Positions 15,969-22,774 of a stretch of 64,000 nt of DNA are shown here, in pieces. Every line of letters starts with the position of its first letter. Position 1 is the first letter of the stretch. Location: NCBI RefSeq assembly GCF_020424085.1, contig NZ_CP080203.1:2790001-2854000 (forward strand), written 5' to 3'. Below the pieces are notes generated by a model that saw only the letters and a list, made by a program, of their open reading frames with translations, was not told the DNA's origin and did not search any database. Made by a program: the position numbers and the translations under genes. The DNA comes from Mycetocola spongiae. GTDB taxonomy: Bacteria; Actinomycetota; Actinomycetes; Actinomycetales; Microbacteriaceae.

Positions 15969-16604
15969 TTATTCGCCGAGGATCGGCGGGCGCGGGTCGA
16001 GTACCTGCGCGATGATCGCCTCGATCGCAAACTCGCTGGCTGCCCCGAGGTCCACGTGCAGTGGATCGAGCAGCCACTGCACCTGCAGCCCATCCATGAC
16101 CGCCAGGATGCTCGCGGAGGCGTGGCGCACGGTCTCGGGAGGGACCACGCCGCGCTCGGCGCAGACCGAGGCGAATGCCGCGGCGGCCTCGGATTGCAGC
16201 GTGCGGTAGCGGTCCTCAAAATATTCGCGGGCCGGGTGGTTATCGGTCACGGACTCGGCGGAGAGCACCGCATAGGCCTGCACGATTCCGGCGCGCTGGG
16301 CGTTGCGGAAGGCTGTGCGCACGAGGTGCCGGAAAAAATCGATGCCATCAGGGATGTGCTGTTCCTCGAGGTTTTCCACATCGCTCTGATCGCGGAAGCT
16401 CAGGACCTCAAGGAGCAGCTGATCCTTGGAGCCGAAGTGGTGCAGGATGCCGGCGTGGGTCATCCCCACCTGCTCGGCGATATCGGAGAGCGTGCCGTTT
16501 ACCGAGCCCTTGCTGCCGAAGATTTCGACGGCGGCCTCGAGGATTTCCCGGCGGCGCAGGATCGTCTCGGGGCGCGAGCGTGGTTTTCGTGGTGCCGTGG
16601 CCAT
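15969..16604 (-). CDS. TetR-family regulator, probable repressor of the sugar-import/GH3 operon
   Basis: DNA-binding repressor of 211 residues. The helix-turn-helix is in RREILEAAVEIFGSKGSVNGTL and SDIAEQVGMTHAGILHHFGSKDQLL (about 20-65). The C-terminal ligand domain is unremarkable. I chose ATG 16604, directly before the basic MATAPRKPRSRPE segment; ATG 16649 would add 15 residues. It is divergent from the family-5 ABC importer and beta-glucosidase genes, with palindromes in between (16787-16830). TetR regulators placed like this commonly control the adjacent operon; the ligand is probably a sugar or derivative (inference). Confidence 0.85.
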   Translation of the reverse strand: MATAPRKPRSRPETILRRREILEAAVEIFGSKGSVNGTLSDIAEQVGMTHAGILHHFGSKDQLLLEVLSFRDQSDVENLEEQHIPDGIDFFRHLVRTAFRNAQRAGIVQAYAVLSAESVTDNHPAREYFEDRYRTLQSEAAAAFASVCAERGVVPPETVRHASASILAVMDGLQVQWLLDPLHVDLGAASEFAIEAIIAQVLDPRPPILGE

Positions 16605-16786
16605 GTCCCGGTCGCCCCCCTCTACTGCTGTTATCTGACTGTGATCCATGCGAAATTCGCCCCCGGAAATGAATGGTGCCCCGCGTGTGCCGCGGGAATT
16701 CGCGGGTATTGCCGGGGAGGGCCGCCCACCGGGCGGGCCGGGAGCGAAGTCCTGAAGGCAAGTATTGCAGACATTTTTGTTTCTCA

Positions 16787-16830
16787 CTTGTGCACTTACT
16801 GACAAGCCGGTAACCTTTCAAAAGATTACC
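16787..16830. promoter_or_regulatory. Two inverted repeats upstream of the importer operon (possible TetR operators)
   Basis: The first repeat is CTTGT (16787-16791) paired with ACAAG (16802-16806). The second is a 22-bp near-palindrome at 16809-16830 beginning GGTAAC and ending TTACC, with four mismatched positions. Both are AT-rich within a GC-rich genome and lie in the spacer between the tetR gene and the importer operon, the expected place for the regulator's operator. Apart from these and the small open frame at 16853-17032, the 16605-17131 spacer shows nothing else recognisable. Confidence 0.45.
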
Positions 16831-16852
16831 GACTCAACGACGAGGAAAGCCC

Positions 16853-17032
16853 ATGACAGCGCAGTCACCCGCCACCACCGCTACGGTGGAATCCGCGGGA
16901 AATCTGCGCGGTATCGGCCCCGCCTCGCCGAGGGGTTTTCAGAACCCGATTCCGGCTCGCCCCGGGCAGTGCGCTATCCGTAGTGCACCCCGTTCCGGCC
17001 GCAATCGCCTCGGACATCGAGGAGCGCGGTAA
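16853..17032 (+). CDS. Small ORF upstream of the binding-protein gene (doubtful)
   Basis: A 59-codon frame beginning MTAQSPATTATVESAG and ending Arg/Gly-rich. It has a good Shine-Dalgarno (GAGGAAAG) about 4 nt before ATG 16853, which is the only positive sign. The composition of the second half looks frame-shifted or random. It may be a remnant of a lost gene whose start was retained, or a leader ORF. No family recognised. Confidence 0.25.
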   Translation: MTAQSPATTATVESAGNLRGIGPASPRGFQNPIPARPGQCAIRSAPRSGRNRLGHRGAR

Positions 17033-17131
17033 CCCAAGACACACCACCACCCGCGGGGTGTCTGCAATCACATCGAATATCCGCGCCTCGGCATCCGGCC
17101 GTCGCGCGCCCATTCACAGTAGGAGAGAGTC

Positions 17132-18790
17132 ATGACAAAGAAGTCCTCTTTGGTCGCCCTGGGGCTGGCGGCCGCACTCGCGCTCACCGGTTGCGCCGGT
17201 GGCAATAACGCTGGCGGAGGCGACGCCAAGGGCTCGGCCCTGACCATCGCCAAGCCCGATGGAGCCATCGCCACCGAGTCCAATAACCCCTGGGTTGGCG
17301 ACTCCTCCGGCCTTAAGCTCGGCTATATCAACGCCATCCTGGAGCCCCTGGGCCTGATCAACCTGATCGCCCCGGACGAGCCCGCACAGCCGTGGCTCGC
17401 CAAGGAGATCGTCTGGGCCGACGACTATAAGTCCGTGACCTTCACCGCCCGCGAGGACGTGAAGTGGAACGACGGCACCGATTTCTCCGCCGATGACATC
17501 GCCTATACGTTTGGCATGTTCAAGGACCAGCCCGAGCTCGACACCGCCGCCATCGGCGTCACCGATGTGCAGCAGGACGGCGATAAGGTCACCGTCTCCT
17601 TCGCCAACTCCAACTTCGTGAAGCAGGACAAGGTGCTGCATAAGCACATCGTCCCCAAGCACATCTGGGAGAAGGTGGACAACCCCGCCGAGTTCGAGAA
17701 CATCAACCCCGTGGGCACCGGCCCCTATACCCTGAGCAAATTTGACACCCAGAGCGTGGAGCTCAAGGCACGCGATGACTACTGGGGTGGCAAGCCCGCC
17801 GTCCCCACCCTGTACTACGTGTCCTATAACGACAACACCGCACTGACCACCGCGCTCGCCAACGGCGATGCCGACTGGGCCCAGGCCTTCATCCCCAACG
17901 TCAAGAAGGCGTTCCTGGATAAGGACCCGGAGCACAACGTGAACTGGGCCGCCGCCGGCCTCGGAATCGACGCGATGTTTGTGAATACCACCAAGGCACC
18001 GTTTGATAACCGCGCCTTCCGCGAGGCCATGAACCTCGTGATCGACCGCGATAAGCACCGCGAGATCGCCCGCGAGGGTGCAATCCCCTCGATCAGCTCG
18101 ATCACCGGTCTGCCCACCCCCGCGGGTGACCCCTTCATCTCGCCCGAGTATGAGGGCAAGGAGTTCAAGGTGGACCTCGATGCCGCCAAGAAGACCCTCA
18201 CCGAGGCCGGTTATACCTGGTCCGGCGAGACCCTGAACGACCCGGCCGGCGAGGCCGTGACCTTTGATATCACCGTGCCCCAGGGCTGGAACGACTACGT
18301 GACCGGCATCAGCCTGATCGCCGACGCCGCGAAGACCCTCGGCGTGGACGCCACCGTGACCACCCCCGATTCCGATACCTGGTGGGAAAAGAAGAGCACG
18401 GGTGACTTCCAGGCCATCCTGCACTGGACCGATACCGGTTCCACGCCCTTCAACATCTACGGCGACATCATGGACGGCGCCCGCCTGAAGGCCCTCGGCG
18501 AAAGCGCCGACTTCAACTTCGGTCGCTATGACAACCCCGCCGTGACCACCGCGCTGGCCGAATACGCCAATGCCACCGAGGATGCCGCCCGCACCGAGGC
18601 CCTCGCCAAGGTACAGACCATCTTTGTGGAGGACGTCCCGGCCATGGCCATCGGAACCCGCCCCTATATCGGTTCGTATAACACCCGCAGCTACGTCGGC
18701 TGGCCCAATGAGAAGGACGCGTATGCTCCCGCGGACCCGACCCAGCCGAACGCCGTGCTGATCCTCACCAAGCTCAAGGCCGCCGAGTAA
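17132..18790 (+). CDS. Extracellular solute-binding lipoprotein, family 5 (oligopeptide/oligosaccharide type)
   Basis: Substrate-binding lipoprotein of 552 residues. The signal peptide ends in the lipobox LALTGCAGG, with the lipidated Cys near residue 20. Family-5 features: FTAREDVKWNDGTDFSADDIAYTF, VGTGPYTLSKFD, and NRAFREAMNLVIDRDKH. It is the first gene of an ABC importer (ATPases 19002-20680, permeases 20685-22710) followed by a GH3 glucosidase. That context suggests cello- or other beta-gluco-oligosaccharides rather than peptides, as known for several family-5 binding proteins of actinobacteria and thermophiles; this is inference. A shorter G-rich spacer and hairpin separate it from the ATPases, which would allow higher expression of the binding protein. 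Confidence 0.92.
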   Translation: MTKKSSLVALGLAAALALTGCAGGNNAGGGDAKGSALTIAKPDGAIATESNNPWVGDSSGLKLGYINAILEPLGLINLIAPDEPAQPWLAKEIVWADDYKSVTFTAREDVKWNDGTDFSADDIAYTFGMFKDQPELDTAAIGVTDVQQDGDKVTVSFANSNFVKQDKVLHKHIVPKHIWEKVDNPAEFENINPVGTGPYTLSKFDTQSVELKARDDYWGGKPAVPTLYYVSYNDNTALTTALANGDADWAQAFIPNVKKAFLDKDPEHNVNWAAAGLGIDAMFVNTTKAPFDNRAFREAMNLVIDRDKHREIAREGAIPSISSITGLPTPAGDPFISPEYEGKEFKVDLDAAKKTLTEAGYTWSGETLNDPAGEAVTFDITVPQGWNDYVTGISLIADAAKTLGVDATVTTPDSDTWWEKKSTGDFQAILHWTDTGSTPFNIYGDIMDGARLKALGESADFNFGRYDNPAVTTALAEYANATEDAARTEALAKVQTIFVEDVPAMAIGTRPYIGSYNTRSYVGWPNEKDAYAPADPTQPNAVLILTKLKAAE

Positions 18791-18895
18791 CCTCGCCGCT
18801 TCGAGCCACCCCGGGGGGGGGGGGGGGGGGGGGGGGGGGCCGGGGGGGGGGGGCGGGGGGCCGGGGGGCCTCGCCGCTTCGAGCCACCCCGGGGG
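18791..18895. repeat. 27-bp direct repeat flanking a long G homopolymer
   Basis: The segment starting CCTCGCCGCTTCGAGCCA, 27 bp, occurs at 18791-18817 and again at 18869-18895. Between and overlapping them lies a G-tract: 27 uninterrupted Gs (18813-18839), then further G-runs broken by CC or C to about 18868. The duplication may be a slippage product or an assembly artefact caused by a G-rich hairpin. Confidence 0.8.
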
Positions 18896-18897
18896 TC

Positions 18898-18928
18898 GGG
18901 GCCGGGCACGCATCGCGTGTCCGGCCCC
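18898..18928 (+). terminator. Hairpin between binding-protein and ATPase genes (attenuating terminator)
   Basis: The stem GGGGCCGGGCACGC (18898-18911) pairs with GCGTGTCCGGCCCC (18915-18928), with one G:U pair and a 3-nt loop. It is followed by C-rich, not T-rich, sequence. It may partially terminate or protect the 3' end of the binding-protein mRNA. Confidence 0.6.
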
Positions 18929-19001
18929 CCCCCGCCCTGCCGGGAAAACACGTTTTCTCCTCCCCCTAAACGTGACGTTTCTAAAGAATCAGGAAAGCAT
19001 T

Positions 19002-19865
19002 GTGACCTCCGATAATCTGCTGACGGTCTCGAACTTCAGCGTGATGTACGACGTGGATCCCCCCGTCGAAGCCGTCCGCGACGTGTCGATCACCCTGCGC
19101 CGCGGCGAAATCCTCGGCCTCGCCGGCGAATCCGGCTGCGGAAAAACCACCCTCGCCTATGGCGTGCAGCGCCTGCTGAAGCCGCCGGCCGTGATCACGG
19201 GCGGCTCGGCCATCTTCCACGATGAATCGGGCACGGATATCGACCTGAATACCCTGAGCGATGAGCAGATGCGCGCCTTCCGCTGGGATAAGGCCTCGAT
19301 GGTGTTCCAGGGTGCGATGAACGCCCTGAACCCCGTGGTGAATATCGGCAAGCAGCTCGCCGATGTTTTCCAGACCCACCGCCCCGAGATGGGCCGCGCC
19401 GAGCGCCGCGAGGAATGCGGACGCCTCCTGGATATTGTTGGGGTGGGCCGGGACCGCCTGCGCGCATTCCCGCATGAGCTCTCCGGCGGTATGCGCCAGC
19501 GCGTCATGATCGCGATGGCCCTCGCCCTGAAGCCGCAGCTGATGATCATGGACGAGCCGACCACCGCACTGGACGTGCTGGTGCAGCGCGAAATCCTGCA
19601 GCAGATCTCCGAGCTGCGCCGCGAATTTGGGTTCTCCGTGATCTTCATCACCCACGACCTTCCCCTGCTCCTGGAAATCTCCGACCGGATCGCCGTGATG
19701 CGCGCGGGCAAGGTTGTGGAGATTAACAGCGCCGAGCAGATCTATACCCACGCCCAGCACGAGTACACGCGTAAGCTGCTGGCCTCGTTCCCGAGCCTGA
19801 CCGGTGAGCGCGGCGATTTTGTGCGCGGAGCCGTCTCGCCCGCCGCCGAGCAAACCGGAGAATAA
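19002..19865 (+). CDS. ABC importer ATPase 1 (DppD/OppD type)
   Basis: First of two ATPases of the importer, 287 residues. Walker A GLAGESGCGKTTL (about 45), Q-loop SMVFQGAMNALNPV, signature ELSGGMRQRVMIAMAL, Walker B LMIMDEPTTALD, switch His in FITHDLPLLL. The OppD/DppD family usually ends in a Cys-rich iron-sulfur tail, but no such cluster is seen here. GTG 19002 is chosen because AGGAAAG lies just upstream; an ATG 30 bp earlier lacks such a site. The next ATPase gene starts 5 bp after this stop. Confidence 0.93.
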   Translation: MTSDNLLTVSNFSVMYDVDPPVEAVRDVSITLRRGEILGLAGESGCGKTTLAYGVQRLLKPPAVITGGSAIFHDESGTDIDLNTLSDEQMRAFRWDKASMVFQGAMNALNPVVNIGKQLADVFQTHRPEMGRAERREECGRLLDIVGVGRDRLRAFPHELSGGMRQRVMIAMALALKPQLMIMDEPTTALDVLVQREILQQISELRREFGFSVIFITHDLPLLLEISDRIAVMRAGKVVEINSAEQIYTHAQHEYTRKLLASFPSLTGERGDFVRGAVSPAAEQTGE

Positions 19866-19870
19866 CCGCC

Positions 19871-20680
19871 ATGACGACCCTCGAATTTAACGACGTCTCC
19901 AAGAAATACCGGGTCCGCGGATCCGGCGAGTTTCTCGCCCTCGACCGGGTGAACTTCACACTGACCTCGGGGAAGACCATCGCCCTGGTGGGCCAGAGCG
20001 GCAGCGGCAAGTCCACGATCGCCAAGATCCTCACCCAGCTGGAGCGCGCAAGCTCGGGCGAGGTGCTGCTGGACGGCAAGCCGATCCCCAAGCGCGGACG
20101 CGCCCTGCGCGGCTATCGCCAGCAGGTGCGCATGGTCTTCCAGGACCCCTTCGCCTCGCTGAACCCGTATCACACCATCCGGCACCACATCGAGCGCCCC
20201 CTGCGCCTGGACCACGTGGTGCCCTCGGATCAGGTGGAGGACGAGGTGATCCGGCTGCTGGAGCGGGTGCGCCTGTCTCCCGCGGATACCATCGACCGCC
20301 GCCCGCACGAGCTCTCGGGTGGGCAGCGCCAGCGCGTGGCCATCGCCCGCGCCCTCGCCTCGCGGCCCTCGCTGCTGATCGCCGATGAGCCGGTATCGAT
20401 GCTCGATGTCTCGATCCGCCTCGGCGTGCTGAACCTGCTCGGGGACCTGCAGCGCGAGTCCAACCTCGGGGTGCTGTATATCACCCACGACCTGGCCACC
20501 GCGCGCCACTTCAGCGACGAGATCATGGTGCTGCACCACGGCCGCGTGGTCGAGCGTGGAAACGCCGATGACGTGATCCTCAACCCGCAGCACGAGTACA
20601 CCCGGGCCCTGCGCGATGCGTCCCCGGACCCGGATAAGCACTTCGCCACCCCCGGCTCGACCCCTTCCCCCCGGAGCTGA
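19871..20680 (+). CDS. ABC importer ATPase 2 (DppF/OppF type)
   Basis: Second ATPase of the heterodimeric motor, 269 residues. Walker A LVGQSGSGKST (about 40), Q-loop MVFQDPFASLNPY, signature ELSGGQRQRVAIARAL, Walker B LLIADEPVSMLD, switch His in YITHDLATAR. FQDPFASLNP is characteristic of the OppF/DppF subgroup. It lies in the same operon; the first permease starts 4 bp after the stop. Confidence 0.93.
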   Translation: MTTLEFNDVSKKYRVRGSGEFLALDRVNFTLTSGKTIALVGQSGSGKSTIAKILTQLERASSGEVLLDGKPIPKRGRALRGYRQQVRMVFQDPFASLNPYHTIRHHIERPLRLDHVVPSDQVEDEVIRLLERVRLSPADTIDRRPHELSGGQRQRVAIARALASRPSLLIADEPVSMLDVSIRLGVLNLLGDLQRESNLGVLYITHDLATARHFSDEIMVLHHGRVVERGNADDVILNPQHEYTRALRDASPDPDKHFATPGSTPSPRS

Positions 20681-20684
20681 CCCC

Positions 20685-21668
20685 GTGAGATTTTTCCTCC
20701 GCCGCACCGCGTTTTATCTGTTCACCGCGTGGGCCGCGATCACCATTAACTTCTTCCTCCCGCGGATGATGAAGGGCGATCCGATCTCCGCCTATCTGGC
20801 GAAAAACCAGGGCAAGATCAGCCCCGACGCGATCGAATCGCTCAAGACCCTCTTTGGGCTGGACGACGGCCGCTCGCTGCTCGAACAGTACATCGACTAT
20901 TGGCGACTGCTGTTCTCGGGCGACCTGGGGCGCTCCTTCTCCAAGGGCCTCGCCCCCGTGACCGATGTGATCTCCTCGGCGCTGCCCTGGACCATCGGCC
21001 TGGTGGGTATCGCGACCGTGCTGTCCTTTTTCATCGGCACGTCCGTGGGCGCCTGGGTGGGCTGGCGGCGCGGAAGCCGCGCCGATTTTGTGGTGCCCGT
21101 GGCCACGTTCTTCTCGACCGTGCCGTATTTCTGGATGGGTCTGATCGCGATCGCGTTCTTCTCCACCACGCTCGGCTGGTTCCCCGCCTCGCACGCCTAT
21201 GACAAGGGCTCAACCCCGGCGTTCTCCTGGGACTTCATCGGCCAGGTGATCCAACACGGCACCCTGCCGGCCCTGACCATCGTGATCACCTCGCTCGGTG
21301 GCTGGATCCTCGGAATGCGCAACATGATGGTGACCGTGATGGATGAGGACTATGTCACCGTGGCCCAGGCCAAGGGCCTCACCCAGCGCCGCGTGCTGAT
21401 GAATTATGCCGCGCGCAACGCGATCCTCCCGCAGCTCTCCAGCTTCGCGCTATCCCTCGGCTTTATCGTCGGTGGAACGCTCGTGATGGAGCTGGTGTTC
21501 TCCTATCCCGGCGTGGGAAAGCTCCTGCTGGACGCCACCAACGCCAAGGACTACCCGCTGATGCAGGGGCTATTCCTCATCATTACGCTGACGATTCTTG
21601 TGGCGAATATCCTCGCCGATATCGCCTATGCGATCCTCGACCCGCGCACCCGCCAGACGGAGGCCTAA
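20685..21668 (+). CDS. ABC importer permease 1 (DppB/OppB type)
   Basis: Inner-membrane permease of 327 residues with about six transmembrane segments. The N-terminal RFFLRRTAFYLFTAWAAITINFFLPRMMKGDP is typical of DppB/OppB. The cytoplasmic coupling (EAA) loop is in DYVTVAQAKGLTQRRVLMNYAARNAILP. GTG 20685 is chosen because it gives the usual DppB N-terminus; the frame continues upstream only inside the ATPase gene. Its stop is 4 bp before the second permease ATG. Confidence 0.92.
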   Translation: MRFFLRRTAFYLFTAWAAITINFFLPRMMKGDPISAYLAKNQGKISPDAIESLKTLFGLDDGRSLLEQYIDYWRLLFSGDLGRSFSKGLAPVTDVISSALPWTIGLVGIATVLSFFIGTSVGAWVGWRRGSRADFVVPVATFFSTVPYFWMGLIAIAFFSTTLGWFPASHAYDKGSTPAFSWDFIGQVIQHGTLPALTIVITSLGGWILGMRNMMVTVMDEDYVTVAQAKGLTQRRVLMNYAARNAILPQLSSFALSLGFIVGGTLVMELVFSYPGVGKLLLDATNAKDYPLMQGLFLIITLTILVANILADIAYAILDPRTRQTEA

Positions 21669-21672
21669 AGCC

Positions 21673-22710
21673 ATGACTCATCCCGAAACCGCGGTCCTGG
21701 CCGCCCAGGAACCGGCAGCCCCGGTCACCCCGGTCGCCCCGCGCCCGCGCACCTTTTGGTCCAAGCTGGGACAGTCGTTCTCGATGTTCCGCAACGGCAA
21801 GTCCATCGCGGGACTGATCATCCTCGGATTTTTTGTCCTGATCGCCCTGCTGAGCGATCTGATCGCGCCCTATGGCCCGCTGGATAAGGACTTCACGGCG
21901 CTGAAGCAGCCGCCCTCCGCGGCGCACTGGCTGGGCACCACCCATATGGGCGAGGACGTACTCAGCCAGATCATCTACGGAACCCGCGGCGTGCTTGTGG
22001 TGGGTTTTGCGGCCGGAATCATCGCCACGCTGATCGCCGTGGTCGTGGGTGTCACCGCGGGCTATATCTCCGGGTGGAAGAGCGAGGGCCTCTCGGCCAT
22101 CACCAACGTCTTCCTGGTGCTGCCCGGGCTGCCGCTGATCATCATCGTGGCCTCGCAATATCAAAACCCCTCGCTGCTGCTGATCTCGGGTGTGCTCGCC
22201 ATCACCGGCTGGGCCTGGGGTGGGCGCGTGCTGCGCGCCCAGACCATGTCGCTGCGCAACCGCGATTTTGTGCAGGCGGCGCGCGCCAATGGCGAGCCGC
22301 TCTACCGCATCATCACGGTGGAAATGCTGCCCAACCTCACCGCGATCATCGCGTCGAGCTTCGTGGGAACCGTGACCGCCGCGGTGCTGGGACTGACCAC
22401 GCTGGCGTTTATCGGCGTGATCCCGATCACCAACCTGAACTGGGGAACCATCCTGTTCTGGGCGCAGCAAAACGGTGCGTTCCCGGACTTCTGGTGGTGG
22501 TATGTGCCCGCCGGTCTGTGCATCGCGCTGCTGGGTATGGCGCTCTCGCTGATCAATTTTGGCATCGATGAATACGTGAACCCCCGCCTGCGTAGCGCCG
22601 GCGAGCGGGCCCGCGCGATGCGTAAGAAGGGCATCAAGATGAGCTCGAGCGTGACCGCCGTGCGCACCCAGGACCCGGGTGAGGAACCCGCACCCCCGGC
22701 CGGTAACTAA
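21673..22710 (+). CDS. ABC importer permease 2 (DppC/OppC type)
   Basis: Partner permease of 345 residues. It has a Pro-rich cytoplasmic N-terminus, the first transmembrane helix IAGLIILGFFVLIALLSDLI, the DppC signature segment HWLGTTHMGEDVLSQIIYGTRG, and the EAA loop RDFVQAARANGEPLYRIITVEMLPN. The charged C-terminal tail after FGIDEYVNPRLR is longer than usual. It completes an SBP-ATPase-ATPase-permease-permease importer. Confidence 0.92.
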   Translation: MTHPETAVLAAQEPAAPVTPVAPRPRTFWSKLGQSFSMFRNGKSIAGLIILGFFVLIALLSDLIAPYGPLDKDFTALKQPPSAAHWLGTTHMGEDVLSQIIYGTRGVLVVGFAAGIIATLIAVVVGVTAGYISGWKSEGLSAITNVFLVLPGLPLIIIVASQYQNPSLLLISGVLAITGWAWGGRVLRAQTMSLRNRDFVQAARANGEPLYRIITVEMLPNLTAIIASSFVGTVTAAVLGLTTLAFIGVIPITNLNWGTILFWAQQNGAFPDFWWWYVPAGLCIALLGMALSLINFGIDEYVNPRLRSAGERARAMRKKGIKMSSSVTAVRTQDPGEEPAPPAGN

Positions 22711-22774
22711 CCCGCCACCACCACTTTTAACACACCCCGGACGGCCCGTGCCGCCGCGGGTTTAAGGACACAAC

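Noticed and set aside
17114-18913. 599-codon reverse-strand frame over the binding-protein gene
   Set aside because: Antisense shadow of a clear family-5 lipoprotein; its start lies in the G-tract, giving a poly-Pro stretch.
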